Source: an uncultured Pelagibacteraceae bacterium (GTDB lineage Bacteria > Pseudomonadota > Alphaproteobacteria > Pelagibacterales > Pelagibacteraceae). Taken from it: a stretch of 64,000 nt of DNA. Position numbers and translations under genes: made by a program. The stretch covers positions 1 through 64,000 of the forward strand of contig CACEKA010000001.1 of assembly GCA_902560015.1 (NCBI GenBank), given 5' to 3'. This document shows, one piece after another, positions 10,334 through 21,346 of the stretch; position 1 is the stretch's first letter; every line of letters begins with the position of its first letter. The notes beneath the pieces were generated by a model. It saw only the letters and a program-made list of their open reading frames with translations, was not told the DNA's origin and made no database searches.

Positions 10334-11278
10334 ATGAGTCAAAATCCAACTAAACACACAAAAGTGTTAATAATTGGATCCGGTCCAGCCGGATACACTG
10401 CTGCAGTTTATGCGGCTAGAGCAATGTTAAATCCTATTTTAGTTTATGGTTCTGCACCTGGCGGGCAATTAACTACAACGACTGATGTAGAAAATTTTCC
10501 TGGTTTTGCTGATGTAATTCAAGGTCCTTGGTTAATGGATCAAATGAGAGATCAGGCTAAAGCTGTTGGAACTGAAATGATTGAAGATCATATCTCTTCA
10601 GTAAATTTAAAATCTAAACCCTTTGAAGCTGTAGGTGATAGTGGTCAAAAATATACTGCTGATAGCATAATTATTTCAACCGGAGCACAAGCTAGATGGT
10701 TAAACTTAGAGTCTGAACAAAACTTTAGAGGATTTGGAGTTTCTGCATGTGCTACTTGTGATGGTTTTTTCTTTAAAGATAAAGAGGTTGCTGTTGTCGG
10801 TGGTGGTAATGCTGCTGTTGAAGAAGCAATGTTTCTTACAAAATTTGCATCAAAGGTAAAACTAATTCATAGAAGAGATGAATTGAGAGCTGAGAAGATG
10901 CTTCAAAAGAAATTAATGGAAAATAAAAAAATTGAAATTATTTGGGATAGCGCTGTTGATGAAGTTATAGGTGACGGAGAACCAAAAAATGTGACAGGTA
11001 TCAAGATTAAGAATTTAAAGACTAATGATATTAAAGAAATGAAAATTGATGGTTTATTTATTGCTATTGGTCACGATCCAGCAACTGCTTTATTCAAAGA
11101 ACAGTTGGATATGGATAAAGAAGGGTATTTATTAACAAAACCAGATTCTACTGAAACTAATATTCCTGGAGTGTATGCTGCAGGAGATGTTAAAGACAAA
11201 ACTTTTAGACAAGCCGTTACAGCTGCAGGAATGGGTTGTATGGCAGCATTAGAAGCCGAAAAATTCTTATCTCACTAA
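10334..11278 (+). CDS. trxB: Thioredoxin-disulfide reductase
   Basis: A cytosolic flavoenzyme that uses NADPH to reduce thioredoxin. At 314 residues it is standard. The FAD-binding motif is VLIIGSGPAGYTAAVYAARA near residue 11, the redox-active pair is C139-A-T-C142 (SACATCDGFF), the NADPH-binding motif is VAVVGGGNAAVEEAMFL, and the C-terminal FAD motif is PGVYAAGDVKDKTFRQAV. It starts 21 bases from the divergent ELM1-family gene, so its promoter must lie within or across that gene's start. A 40-base gap follows before the next gene, which may be co-transcribed. Confidence 0.98.
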   Translation: MSQNPTKHTKVLIIGSGPAGYTAAVYAARAMLNPILVYGSAPGGQLTTTTDVENFPGFADVIQGPWLMDQMRDQAKAVGTEMIEDHISSVNLKSKPFEAVGDSGQKYTADSIIISTGAQARWLNLESEQNFRGFGVSACATCDGFFFKDKEVAVVGGGNAAVEEAMFLTKFASKVKLIHRRDELRAEKMLQKKLMENKKIEIIWDSAVDEVIGDGEPKNVTGIKIKNLKTNDIKEMKIDGLFIAIGHDPATALFKEQLDMDKEGYLLTKPDSTETNIPGVYAAGDVKDKTFRQAVTAAGMGCMAALEAEKFLSH

Positions 11279-11318
11279 TTCGAGATTAAAACATATAACA
11301 AACAGAAGGGTATTTATA

Positions 11319-12338
11319 ATGACAGACAGGGTATTATTAACTGGAATAAGTGGATGGATAGCAAAACATATAGCAATTGAATTATTAAACTCTGGATACG
11401 AAGTTTTAGGAACGGTTAGAAATCAAAGCTCATTAGAGAAAACAAAAAAAACTCTAAGCGAATACGTTTCAATAGATAAATTATCATTTGTTGAATTAGA
11501 TCTATTAAAGGATGAGGGTTGGAATGAAGCAGCTAAAGACTGTAAATATATTATACATACTGCCTCTCCTTATCCTATGAAAAGTTCCAGAAATAGAGAG
11601 GCTTTAGTTCCAGCTGCTAAAGGTGGAACTTTAAGAGTTCTAAATGCAGGAATAGAAGCTAATGTTGAAAAGATAGTTTTAACATCATCAATTGCAGCAA
11701 TGTTCAAAAGGCCTAATAGAACAAACCCTTACAATGTTGGAGAAAACGATTGGTCTGATACCGAATGGAGTGGATCTAATGATTATATTGTATCTAAAAC
11801 TAAAGCTGAGAAAGCAGCTTGGGATTTAATGGAAAGTAAAGGATTGAAGGATAAACTTACAGTTATTAATCCGGGCGGTGTTAATGGTGATGCATTAGAT
11901 GATAAAGAAAATACATCGACTAAATATGTTCAACTTTTTCTTAAAGGAAAATATCCAATGGCTCCAAATTTTGGGATATTGATTTCTGATGTAAAAGATG
12001 TTGCAAAAGCACATGTACTTTCATTAAAAAATTCTAAAGTAAATGGAAGACGTTTGTTAATTGGTTCAGAAGTTAAAAAAATGCTAGAAATTTCTAAAAT
12101 TATGCAAGAAGAGTTTCCGCAGTACGCAAAAAAACTACCAAAAAAAGAAATGCCAAACTTTATGTTAAAGTTGATTAGCTATTTGGACTCATCTGCAAAA
12201 ATTATGGTACCTGAATTAGGAATTTTAATGCAAACAGATACTACTTATGCTGAAGATTTATTAGGAGTGAAATTTAAACCTGCAAGAGACTGCATTAAAG
12301 ATGCAGGAAACTCAGTGATAAGACTTGGTTTGGTTTAA
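11319..12338 (+). CDS. NAD(P)-dependent extended SDR, dihydroflavonol reductase-like
   Basis: A 339-residue extended short-chain dehydrogenase. The Rossmann cofactor motif is VLLTGISGWIAKHIAIELL at the N-terminus and the catalytic Tyr-Lys pair is in YIVSKTKAEKAAW near residue 160, with the upstream Ser in VLTSSIAAMF. It resembles the dihydroflavonol-4-reductase/aldehyde reductase branch (VINPGGVNGDALDD is typical). The in vivo substrate is unknown. An AGAAGGG motif upstream of the ATG is a fair Shine-Dalgarno for this genome. The convergent gene begins its stop codon only 3 bases downstream, leaving no room for a terminator. Confidence 0.85.
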   Translation: MTDRVLLTGISGWIAKHIAIELLNSGYEVLGTVRNQSSLEKTKKTLSEYVSIDKLSFVELDLLKDEGWNEAAKDCKYIIHTASPYPMKSSRNREALVPAAKGGTLRVLNAGIEANVEKIVLTSSIAAMFKRPNRTNPYNVGENDWSDTEWSGSNDYIVSKTKAEKAAWDLMESKGLKDKLTVINPGGVNGDALDDKENTSTKYVQLFLKGKYPMAPNFGILISDVKDVAKAHVLSLKNSKVNGRRLLIGSEVKKMLEISKIMQEEFPQYAKKLPKKEMPNFMLKLISYLDSSAKIMVPELGILMQTDTTYAEDLLGVKFKPARDCIKDAGNSVIRLGLV

Positions 12339-12341
12339 AGG

Positions 12342-12995
12342 TTAGTTAATTAACTCTGATATCTCATTAGATTCAAAAATTATTTTTGAACTATCATTTT
12401 GAGTAATAGCAATCATTGCTTTTGCAACTGTTGCTGAATGAATAGGTTTCATTTTCTTTAGAGGCCCTAAAAATAGAGGGGATAATAATTTAAATACAAA
12501 AATTCCTATTTTTTCACCTGTTCTCTTTTCTTTTCGATCGCCCAATAAGAAAGAAGGTCTCATAATTCCAAGCTTTGGAAAATTTAGTCTTCTTAATTCC
12601 TCTTCTACTTCTCCTTTAAATTTTAAATAGTCTCCTGAACTTTTTGGATCTGCATAGCCAGATGAAATAAAAACAAATGAATTTACTAAGTTTGATTTTG
12701 CTATTTGAGCGATTTGTTTTGGAACCTCAAGCTCCACTCTCTTATATTCATTTTTATCTGGTGAATTTTTCTTTGTAGTACCAATACAAAAAAAACAATC
12801 ATCCCCTTTAATATCTTCTCTATGATTTTCTAAATTATTAAAATCTGTTTGAATAATTTCAATCTTTGGATCACTTATATTTATTGATGAACGAACAAAT
12901 AACTTAATCTTAGAATAATTATTATTGCTAATTAATTGATTTAAAACATGGCTTCCAACTAAACCTGTTGCACCAAATAATAAGGCTGTTTTCAC
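12342..12995 (-). CDS. NAD(P)H-binding oxidoreductase, TIP30/HTATIP2-like atypical SDR
   Basis: A 217-residue Rossmann-fold protein. It opens with TALLFGATGLVGSHVLNQLI, the G-x-x-G-x-x-G dinucleotide motif of atypical SDRs. Further landmarks of the HTATIP2/TIP30 group are DDCFFCIGTTKKN near residue 75, FVFISSGYADPKSSGDYLKF near residue 115 with a putative catalytic Tyr and Lys, and MRPSFLLGDRKEKR near residue 153. Proteins of this type may be NADPH-binding regulators or reductases; no substrate can be assigned. It lies 3 bases downstream of the aminotransferase gene on the same strand, so the two form an operon. Confidence 0.82.
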   Translation of the reverse strand: MKTALLFGATGLVGSHVLNQLISNNNYSKIKLFVRSSINISDPKIEIIQTDFNNLENHREDIKGDDCFFCIGTTKKNSPDKNEYKRVELEVPKQIAQIAKSNLVNSFVFISSGYADPKSSGDYLKFKGEVEEELRRLNFPKLGIMRPSFLLGDRKEKRTGEKIGIFVFKLLSPLFLGPLKKMKPIHSATVAKAMIAITQNDSSKIIFESNEISELIN

Positions 12996-12998
12996 TTC

Positions 12999-14198
<1,200 letters not shown>

Positions 14199-14221
14199 TT
14201 AATCCTCTAGTTTTATAGATA

Positions 14222-16394
14222 ATGCAGAATACTTATCAAGATTTAATTACAGAAATTCAAAATAAAAATCCTGGGATTAGTCCTAAGCTTGAGGGTGGAA
14301 AAAAGTTTCAGATGAAAACTGATTTTAAGCCTGCAGGGGATCAACCAGAAGCTATCAAACAATTAGTTAATGGTGCAAATAAAGATCAACTTAGTCAGGT
14401 TTTACTGGGTGTTACTGGATCTGGAAAAACTTTTACAATGGCAAAAGTTATCGAAAAAACAAACAGACCAGCTTTAATTCTTGCTCCAAATAAAACATTG
14501 GCTGCTCAACTATATGGAGAAATGAAATCTTTCTTTCCAGACAATGCAGTTGAATATTTTGTGTCTTACTATGATTACTATACTCCAGAAGCATATGTGC
14601 CTCGTTCAGACACCTATATTGAAAAAGAGGCTTCAATTAACGAACAAATTGATCGAATGCGTCACTCAGCAACAAGATCTTTGTTAGAAAGAGACGATGT
14701 AGTTATTGTATCAAGTGTCTCTTGTATTTATGGATTAGGTTCTGTTGAGGCTTATAGCAAGATGACCTTAAGCTTAAAAACTAATTATGACTATAATAGA
14801 GAAGAATTAATTAAATCTTTAGTAGCACTTCAATACAAAAGAAATGACCAAAATTTTTATAGAGGAACTTTTAGAGCTAGAGGTGAATATCTAGAAATTT
14901 TTCCATCTCACTTAGAAGATCGTGCCTGGAGATTAAGTTTATTTGGAGATAAGTTAGAAAAGATAGAAGAATTTGATCCTCTGACAGGTGATTTAGTAAA
15001 TGAACTTGATGTGATTAAAATTTATGCAAATAGTCATTACATCACTCCAAAACCAACAATTGAGCAAGCGATAATCAAGATCAAGAGAGAGCTTGAGGCA
15101 ACTTTAAAAAAATTTAAAGAACAAAATAAGTTACTAGAAGCACAAAGATTAGAGGAAAGAACTAAGTTCGATTTAGAAATGATTGAAGCAACTGGCTCTT
15201 GTGCTGGTATTGAAAATTATTCAAGATTTTTATCAGGTAGAAAACCAGGTGAACCCCCTCCCACTCTATTTGAATATTTCCCTGACAATACTTTGATTTT
15301 TGTTGATGAATGTCATGTAACTGTTCCACAATTAAATGGTATGTATAAAGGTGATAGATCTAGAAAAAGTAATCTAGCTGAATATGGATTTAGGCTACCT
15401 TCGTGTATGGATAACCGTCCCCTTAAATTTGAAGAATGGGATGCTATGAGAACTCAAACAGTTTTTGTTTCTGCAACTCCAGGACCTTGGGAATTAAAAC
15501 AAACAAAAAATAAGTTTGTTGAACAAGTAATCAGACCTACCGGATTGATTGATCCACCAGTTGAGATTAGGCCAGCAAAAAATCAAGTAGATGACTTAAT
15601 GCATGAATGTTTAAAAGTGATTGATAACAATTACAGGGTGCTGGTCACAACTTTAACCAAAAAAATGGCTGAAGATTTAACAGAATACCTCCATGAAAAT
15701 GGTATTAAAGTTAGATACATGCACTCAGACATAGATACTTTGGAGCGAATAGAAATTATGAGAGATCTAAGGCTTGGAGTATTTGACGTATTGGTTGGTA
15801 TTAACCTTTTAAGAGAGGGTCTTGATATACCCGAATGTGCTTTAGTTGGTATTTTAGATGCTGATAAAGAAGGTTTCTTAAGATCTGAAACTTCTTTAAT
15901 CCAAACAATTGGAAGAGCAGCTAGAAACCTAGATGGTAAAGTTATTCTTTATGCAGATAAAGAAACAAAAAAGTATTAAAAATGCCATCAAAGAAACTGA
16001 TAGAAGAAGAGCTATTCAAGTTGCCTATAACAAAAAACATAAAATTGATGCAAAGACTATAAAAAAAGAAATTGGCGATGTCCTTGAGAGTGTTTATGAA
16101 AAAGATTACGTAAAAGTTGGTACCGATGAAAATATTGGGGGTAATCTAAAAAAACACCTTAAGGCTTTAAATAAAAGAATGAAGGAAGCAGCAACAAACC
16201 TCGAATTTGAAGAAGCTGCTAAAATTAGAGATGAAATTAGAAAGCTTGAGGCCTCTGAACTAGAAATTACTTTAAATCCAAAAGTAAAAAAATATAGTTC
16301 CAATAATAAAATTTATCCAAAAGGAAGATCAACTATGGGTTTACCAGGTACTAGAGCAAAAAAAGGAAAGAAAAAATGGAAGCAAACAAAATAA
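14222..16394 (+). CDS. uvrB: Excinuclease ABC subunit UvrB, interrupted by a single-base frameshift near the C-terminus
   Basis: UvrB is the DNA-damage-verifying helicase-like subunit of nucleotide excision repair. The first frame (14222-15979) encodes Walker A GVTGSGKT at residues 63-70, the beta-hairpin [12 protein letters not shown] near 116, DECHVTVPQ as motif II and QTIGRAARN as motif VI. It then stops after ADKETKKY. The missing C-terminus continues in the next frame from base 15973 ([20 protein letters not shown]) through the UVR motif ([18 protein letters not shown]), which binds UvrC, to 16394. Removing one A from the six-A run at 15967-15972 restores a 723-residue protein of normal length. 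The gene may be intact with a sequence error, rescued by slippage, or a true mutant lacking the UVR domain. Confidence 0.93.
15967..15972 (+). other. Frameshift site in uvrB: A6 run
   Basis: The reading frame is ACA AAA AAG TAT TAA. Deleting one A gives ACA AAA AGT ATT AAA, which decodes TKSIKNAI, the expected UvrB continuation. The A AAA AAG heptamer looks like the classic -1 slippery site, but a -1 slip gives the wrong frame; a +1 shift or loss of one A is needed. Confidence 0.85.
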
Positions 16395-17128
16395 TTATAA
16401 CTGGTGGTGCTACTAGAATGGGTGCTGCAATTGCAAGAAAATTATCTGGACCAAATAAAGAAATATTAATCCATTATAATAAATCAAAATCAAAAGCAGA
16501 AAGCTTAAAAAAAGAATTAGAAAAAAATGGTGCTAAGATTTACTTGGTCAAAGGAGACTTAAGTAAAGAAACAGACGTAAATAAGATAGTTAAATTTGCA
16601 AAATCTAAATTAAAATATTTTGATTGTTTAATTAACAATGCATCGCTTTTTGAAAATGATAAATTGGAAAATTTTACCACTGATAGTTGGGGACATCATT
16701 TAAGAACTAATTTAAGAACACCGGCATTACTATCTAAAGAATTTGCAAAAAATGTTAAGGGGAAAAATAATAATATTATAAATATTATAGATCAAAGAGT
16801 GTTTAAATTAACTCCTTACTTCTTTTCTTACACAATAAGTAAAACTGGTCTTTATACTTTAACAAAAACAAGTGCCATGAGTTTAGCTCCAAATATTAGA
16901 GTAAATGCAATCGCACCAGGCCCAACAATTAAAAACAAAAGACAAAGTGATAAACATTTTAAAAAACAATATTTAGCAACCCCTTTAAAAAGACAAGTAG
17001 ATGTTGATCAAATATGTAATGCTGTTGACTTTTTTATTAAAAATAGATCTATTACTGGTCAAGTTTTGGCTATAGATAGTGGTCAAAATTTAAACTGGCA
17101 AACACCAGATGTGATAGGTAAAGAATGA
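16376..17128 (+). CDS. Short-chain dehydrogenase, pteridine reductase/FolM-like
   Basis: A 250-residue classical SDR. The cofactor motif is [18 protein letters not shown] at the N-terminus; GGATRMG rather than GGxxGIG is typical of pteridine reductases and the FolM dihydromonapterin/dihydrofolate reductase group. The active site has NNASLF near residue 86, and Tyr-x3-Lys in FFSYTISKTGLY near 150. The Ser usually found before it is replaced by an Asp (INIIDQRVFK), as in the PTR1/FolM group. It overlaps the 3' end of uvrB by 19 bases and folB by 4 bases; the folB neighbour supports a role in reduced pterin or folate metabolism. It probably supplies reduced tetrahydrofolate or tetrahydromonapterin. 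Confidence 0.85.
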   Translation: MEANKIIITGGATRMGAAIARKLSGPNKEILIHYNKSKSKAESLKKELEKNGAKIYLVKGDLSKETDVNKIVKFAKSKLKYFDCLINNASLFENDKLENFTTDSWGHHLRTNLRTPALLSKEFAKNVKGKNNNIINIIDQRVFKLTPYFFSYTISKTGLYTLTKTSAMSLAPNIRVNAIAPGPTIKNKRQSDKHFKKQYLATPLKRQVDVDQICNAVDFFIKNRSITGQVLAIDSGQNLNWQTPDVIGKE

Positions 17129-17550
17129 AAAAAAGTAATTTAAAAGTTGTAAAATTAGATAAAAATAAAAGTCTTTTTAACTACGAAAAAAAAATTCTTA
17201 TTAAAGAACTTACCTTAGATTTAAAACTTGGCTATTACGAATTTGAAAAAGAGAAACCTCAAAAAGTTAAATTTAGCCTTGAGATTGATTACGAAGATAA
17301 AAAACCAACCAGTGATAAAGATATCAAATCAATTGTAAATTATGGACAAGTTGTAAAATTGATTAAAAAACTTACCAAAAATAAGCACTACAACTTTTTA
17401 GAAACTCTGGCAGAAGATGTTTTTGATATTTTGTTTAAAGACAAACGTATTGGTAAAATAATGCTTCAAATTGAAAAACTTGAGATATTAAAAGAATGTA
17501 CCTCTGTTGGTATTCAAATTACCAAAAAAAGAAGTCATGAAAAGCTCTGA
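17125..17550 (+). CDS. folB: Dihydroneopterin aldolase
   Basis: FolB cleaves 7,8-dihydroneopterin to 6-hydroxymethyl-dihydropterin and glycolaldehyde in folate synthesis. In this 141-residue protein the conserved block [20 protein letters not shown] near residue 35 aligns with the usual GxxxxExxxPQ motif carrying the catalytic Glu, and [15 protein letters not shown] aligns with the conserved DYxxv segment. The C-terminal [16 protein letters not shown] corresponds to the usual EKPxAxxxxxSVGV, so the catalytic Lys is retained, although the following Pro is replaced. An extra N-terminal extension of about 25 residues is present. Its start overlaps the upstream SDR by 4 bases, so the two are translationally coupled. 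Confidence 0.88.
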   Translation: MKKSNLKVVKLDKNKSLFNYEKKILIKELTLDLKLGYYEFEKEKPQKVKFSLEIDYEDKKPTSDKDIKSIVNYGQVVKLIKKLTKNKHYNFLETLAEDVFDILFKDKRIGKIMLQIEKLEILKECTSVGIQITKKRSHEKL

Positions 17551-19372
17551 ATTTGGAAAAGAAGTAATAAAAAAAGAGCTACCACTAATTCCTAAAAGCC
17601 CTGGTGTTTATAGAATGCTCAATCATAAAGATGATATTATTTATGTTGGAAAAGCTAAAAACTTACCCAATAGATTGAAAAGTTATGTTGCTGAAAAAAA
17701 TCACATCATTCGAACAGAGAGAATGTTATCTCAGACTTTTAAAATTGAAATCACCACTACAGCAAATGAAAGTGAAGCTTTACTTTTAGAGGCCAACTTA
17801 ATCAAAAAACATAAGCCAAAATTTAATATTTTACTTAAAGACGATAAATCATTTCCTTTCATATTTATTGGTGAGAAGGAACAATGGCCTAGAGTAATGA
17901 AGCATAGAGGTAGAAAAGAAAAAGAAGGTTTTTATTTTGGTCCTTTTGCATCTGCAGGAACTGCTAATTGGACAATTAAAATGCTTCAAAAAATATTTCA
18001 ATTAAGAGTTTGTGATGATGGAACTTTTAAAAATAGAAAAAGACCATGTATACTTTATCAAATAAAGAGATGTTCAGGTCCATGTGTAGGCTACATAGAT
18101 AAATCTGATTATAAAAAAACAGTAGACCAAGCAATTCAATTTGTATCAGGTAAATCAAGAGATATACAAAAAAATCTATCTAAAGAAATGGAAGCGGCTA
18201 GTGATGAACTTGATTTTGAAAAAGCTTCAATTTATAGGGACAGAATAAAATCTCTAAATATAATACAATCCTCTCAAAGAATTAATGAAGCTAACCTAGT
18301 TGATGCTGATGTAATTGCTGGGTATAAAGAATCTGGCAAAGCTTGTATTCAAGTTTTTTTTTATAGATCAAAACAAAATTGGGGAAATCAAGCTTACTTT
18401 CCTAAGCATGATCCTGATCAAGATGTATCAGAGATAATGTCCTCATTTTTAATGCAATTTTATGAAAATAAAACTGTACCTAAACTAGTTATTATCAACA
18501 CTGATATAAAAGATAAAAAACTAATTGAAGAAACTTTGAGTAAAAAAGAAGGAAATACTATTTCAATCAATACAGCTAAAAAAGGAACAAAAGCAAAAGT
18601 TGTGGCAATGGCTGAAAAAAATGCAAAAGAGTCATTAAACAGAAAGCTTTATGAAACAAATAATAATAAAAATTTATTCGAGGGAGTTGCAAAAAAATTT
18701 AATCTAAAAAGTTCAGTCAACTTAGTTGAGGTTTATGACAATAGTCATATTTCAGGAACAAACAGTGTTGGCGCCATGGTTACTTTTGGTAATGAAGGTT
18801 TTGTTAAAAAGAGATATCGAAAATTTGATATTAAAACAAAAGGAGCTAAACAAGATGATTTTGCTATGCTTAAAGAAGTTTTATCTAGGAGATTTAAAAG
18901 AGCGATTTTAGAAAAAGGAAATTATTTAACGCTTCCAGATTTAATTCTAATCGATGGAGGAAAAGGGCAATATTCTTCAGCTAAAGAGGTGTTGGATGAA
19001 TTAGGTCTTCATGATCTTCCAATGATTGCTATTGCGAAAGGTAAATTTCGAAATAATGGAGATGAAACATTCTTCTATAATGGTAAAAGCTTTAAATTTG
19101 AAAAAAATGATCCAACTTTATTCTTTATGCAAAGACTTCGAGATGAGGCTCATAGATTTGCAATTACTTCACATAGAGCCAAAAGAGCTAAAGGATTATC
19201 AAAATCATTATTAGATCAAATCGAAGGTATTGGAGCTGTTAGAAAAAGGGCGTTATTAAACCATTTTGGTTCTGCAAGATCTGTTGAGTCTGCTAGTTTT
19301 GATGAAATAAAGTCTGTAGAAGGTGTTGAAGAAAAAGTTGCAAAAAAGATATATAACTTTTTTCACGAATAA
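17537..19372 (+). CDS. uvrC: Excinuclease ABC subunit UvrC
   Basis: UvrC makes the two incisions flanking a lesion marked by UvrB. In order: the N-terminal GIY-YIG nuclease ([20 protein letters not shown]), the cysteine cluster [20 protein letters not shown] with [10 protein letters not shown], a UVR motif near residue 215 ([18 protein letters not shown]), the RNase H-like endonuclease ([20 protein letters not shown], then [14 protein letters not shown]), and a C-terminal helix-hairpin-helix pair ([20 protein letters not shown]). I chose the ATG at 17537; an in-frame TTG at 17507 would add ten unconserved residues. The chosen start overlaps folB by 14 bases. Both uvrB and uvrC sit within 5 kb here. 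Confidence 0.97.
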   Translation: MKSSEFGKEVIKKELPLIPKSPGVYRMLNHKDDIIYVGKAKNLPNRLKSYVAEKNHIIRTERMLSQTFKIEITTTANESEALLLEANLIKKHKPKFNILLKDDKSFPFIFIGEKEQWPRVMKHRGRKEKEGFYFGPFASAGTANWTIKMLQKIFQLRVCDDGTFKNRKRPCILYQIKRCSGPCVGYIDKSDYKKTVDQAIQFVSGKSRDIQKNLSKEMEAASDELDFEKASIYRDRIKSLNIIQSSQRINEANLVDADVIAGYKESGKACIQVFFYRSKQNWGNQAYFPKHDPDQDVSEIMSSFLMQFYENKTVPKLVIINTDIKDKKLIEETLSKKEGNTISINTAKKGTKAKVVAMAEKNAKESLNRKLYETNNNKNLFEGVAKKFNLKSSVNLVEVYDNSHISGTNSVGAMVTFGNEGFVKKRYRKFDIKTKGAKQDDFAMLKEVLSRRFKRAILEKGNYLTLPDLILIDGGKGQYSSAKEVLDELGLHDLPMIAIAKGKFRNNGDETFFYNGKSFKFEKNDPTLFFMQRLRDEAHRFAITSHRAKRAKGLSKSLLDQIEGIGAVRKRALLNHFGSARSVESASFDEIKSVEGVEEKVAKKIYNFFHE

Positions 19373-19374
19373 TT

Positions 19375-19959
19375 ATGCTTAAAAAAATTCCAAACATATT
19401 AACAATTGGACGAATAATAATTGTCCCCTTCTTTGTCTTGGCGTTCTACCTTCCAGGTTTTTATGGAGATTTAACTGCACTAATATTATTTATAGTGGCC
19501 TCTTTTACTGATTTTTTAGATGGAATGTTAGCTCGAATGCTTGGAGAAGAGTCTAAATTAGGTGAATTGCTAGACCCAATTGCAGATAAAATTATTGTTG
19601 CTACAGCATTAATCTTGTTAGTAATGGATGGAACTATTAGACATTATGAGGTTATTGCAGCAATAATTATTCTCACTCGTGAAATATTAATTTCAGGGCT
19701 TAGAGAATTTTTAGCAAAAGGACGAATAAAACTTCCAGTATCAAATTTAGCAAAACTAAAAACTGTTTTGCAGATGGTGTCAATCGCTCTTTTATTGTCA
19801 GGCGATACTGGAAACAAGATTATAAATTTTCAAGATTATAATGCTCAAACAATTGGAATTATTTTGTTGTGGCTTTCAGCTTTTATAACTTTATTCACTG
19901 GCTATGATTATATGCGTAAAGGAATTGATCACGCAATGTCAGAAGATAATAAAGATTAG
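19375..19959 (+). CDS. pgsA: CDP-diacylglycerol-glycerol-3-phosphate 3-phosphatidyltransferase
   Basis: This membrane enzyme makes phosphatidylglycerol phosphate, the first committed step to phosphatidylglycerol and cardiolipin. The CDP-alcohol phosphotransferase signature D-x2-DG-x2-AR-x8-G-x3-D-x3-D is complete in FTDFLDGMLARMLGEESK followed by LGELLDPIADK near residues 43-70. Several hydrophobic segments are visible (ILTIGRIIIVPFFVLAFYL, IIVATALILLVMDGTI, IIGIILLWLSAFITLFTGY). At 194 residues it matches the family. It follows uvrC after 2 bases. Its stop region overlaps the convergent ilvE by 4 bases. Confidence 0.95.
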   Translation: MLKKIPNILTIGRIIIVPFFVLAFYLPGFYGDLTALILFIVASFTDFLDGMLARMLGEESKLGELLDPIADKIIVATALILLVMDGTIRHYEVIAAIIILTREILISGLREFLAKGRIKLPVSNLAKLKTVLQMVSIALLLSGDTGNKIINFQDYNAQTIGIILLWLSAFITLFTGYDYMRKGIDHAMSEDNKD

Positions 19960-20837
19960 GCTGCTTTTTTATTTCTAACTAATGCTTGATAACTTTCGTT
20001 CAAGTCAATTATTGTATCACAAACTTTAAATTGATTTTCGGCAATACACGAAACAGGTGTAACTTCAGCAGCTGTTCCTGTTAAAAAACATCCAACAAAA
20101 TTAGAAAGTTCAGATGGGCTAATTTTTCTCTCGTGTACTTTAATATTTTTTGATTTTGCAATTCCAATTACTGTTCTTCTGGTAATACCATCCAAAAATG
20201 AGTCTGGTACTGGGGTATGAATTTCTCCATTCTTATCTTTAAAAAAAATATTAGCTCCAGTTGCTTCTGCAACATTACCTTCATGATCTAACATCAATGA
20301 ATCTGTATAACCTTGTTTTTCAGCTTCATGTTTTGATAAAGTACAAATCATATAAAGCCCTGATGCTTTTGTATCCCAAGGAATAGTGTTTGGGGCAGGT
20401 CTTCTCCAATTTGAAATATTTAATTTAATACCTTCTACTTTTAATTTTGGATCAAAGTATGAGCCCCACTCCCAGGTTGCTATAGCAACATGAATTTTAG
20501 TTTGTTGTGCAGAAATTGCCATCATTTCACTACCTCTCCAAATGGTAGGTCTTACATATCCATTTTCTACATTCTGAACTGATACAATTTTATTAGAAGC
20601 ATCATTTATTTCTTTCTCAGAATATGGAATTGTAATTCCCATTCTTTTTGCAGAGTAAAAAAGTCTTGCGGTGTGTTCTTCTAATTTAAATATTGAACCA
20701 TCATATACTCGCTCACCTTCGAATACGCAGCTTGCATAATGAAGTCCATGGTTTAAAATATGTATATTAGCGTCTGACCAGTCTACTAACTCATTATTAT
20801 ACCAAATTTTACCAGATCTTTTATCGTAAGGTGTCAT
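19956..20837 (-). CDS. ilvE: Branched-chain amino acid aminotransferase
   Basis: A fold-type IV PLP aminotransferase that catalyses the last step of valine, leucine and isoleucine synthesis with glutamate as donor. Landmarks are the N-terminal HILNHGLHYASCVFEGERVY, the cofactor Lys in NTIPWDTKASGLYMICTLSK near residue 155, the conserved Glu in LDHEGNVAEATGANIFF and the phosphate-binding Thr of FLTGTAAEVTPVS near residue 254. It is 293 residues long, typical for the family. A TATAAT is present on this strand at 20854-20859, about 17 bases upstream of the ATG, so the transcript leader is probably very short. Confidence 0.95.
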   Translation of the reverse strand: MTPYDKRSGKIWYNNELVDWSDANIHILNHGLHYASCVFEGERVYDGSIFKLEEHTARLFYSAKRMGITIPYSEKEINDASNKIVSVQNVENGYVRPTIWRGSEMMAISAQQTKIHVAIATWEWGSYFDPKLKVEGIKLNISNWRRPAPNTIPWDTKASGLYMICTLSKHEAEKQGYTDSLMLDHEGNVAEATGANIFFKDKNGEIHTPVPDSFLDGITRRTVIGIAKSKNIKVHERKISPSELSNFVGCFLTGTAAEVTPVSCIAENQFKVCDTIIDLNESYQALVRNKKAA

Positions 20838-20853
20838 GTGTGAAATTTATTAA

Positions 20854-20859
20854 ATTATA
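20854..20859 (-). promoter_or_regulatory. Candidate -10 box for ilvE
   Basis: TATAAT reads on the minus strand at 20859-20854, within the 71-base divergent gap between ilvE and the MarR gene. No convincing -35 box is found 16-18 bases upstream. If used, transcription would start roughly 10 bases before the ilvE ATG. Confidence 0.35.
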
Positions 20860-20908
20860 ACTGAAAAATATCTTTGTATCTGTAATATGTCAATATAACT
20901 TACCCATT

Positions 20909-21346
20909 ATGAAAGAACTTTTGTATTTAAAAGATGATCAATTAAAAGACTTGATAGAAAAATTGTTTGTAAGTTATAGAGAAACATTTTCAGATTCTAA
21001 AAGAATATTAGATAGATATTCAATTGGAGTGGCTCATCATAAAGTCATTCATTTATTATCTATGTATCAAGGCATTTCAATTTCAGAACTTTTAAAACGA
21101 CTTAAAGTGACCAAACAGAGCTTAAATAGAGTGCTTAAAGATTTAATAAAACTTGAAATTATTATTTTTAAAAAAGATCAACAGGATACAAGAGTTAAAC
21201 ATGTCTTTTTGAATGAAAAAGGAAAAAAAATATTTGGTGAAATTTTCGATTTACAAAAAAAAAGGATTTATAACGCTTTGCTTAATTCAAGCTCAGAAGA
21301 AGTAATTAATTTTGATAACGTTTTAAGTAAAATTATTAATGGATAA
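20909..21346 (+). CDS. MarR-family winged-helix transcriptional regulator (PetP-like by context)
   Basis: A 145-residue MarR-type regulator. The winged-helix core is visible: IGVAHHKVIHLLSMYQGISI near residue 43, the recognition helix region ISELLKRLKVTKQSLNRVLK near residue 62, and the wing KKDQQDTRVKHVFLNEKGKK near residue 90. It overlaps the following response-regulator gene by 8 bases, so they are translationally coupled. In Rhodobacter a MarR-like PetP and a response regulator PetR form an equivalent pair, and the bc1 genes lie about 8 kb away here. The PetP identity is an inference from arrangement, not sequence proof. Confidence 0.82.
   Translation: MKELLYLKDDQLKDLIEKLFVSYRETFSDSKRILDRYSIGVAHHKVIHLLSMYQGISISELLKRLKVTKQSLNRVLKDLIKLEIIIFKKDQQDTRVKHVFLNEKGKKIFGEIFDLQKKRIYNALLNSSSEEVINFDNVLSKIING

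Noticed and set aside
15967-15979. A AAA AAG heptamer in uvrB as a programmed -1 frameshift site
   Set aside because: A -1 slip leads to the wrong frame (VLKMPSKKL...), not to the UVR domain. The needed shift is +1 or loss of an A.
15933-16394. Independent small gene overlapping the end of uvrB
   Set aside because: Its content is the missing UvrB C-terminus including the UVR motif, so it is part of the frameshifted gene.
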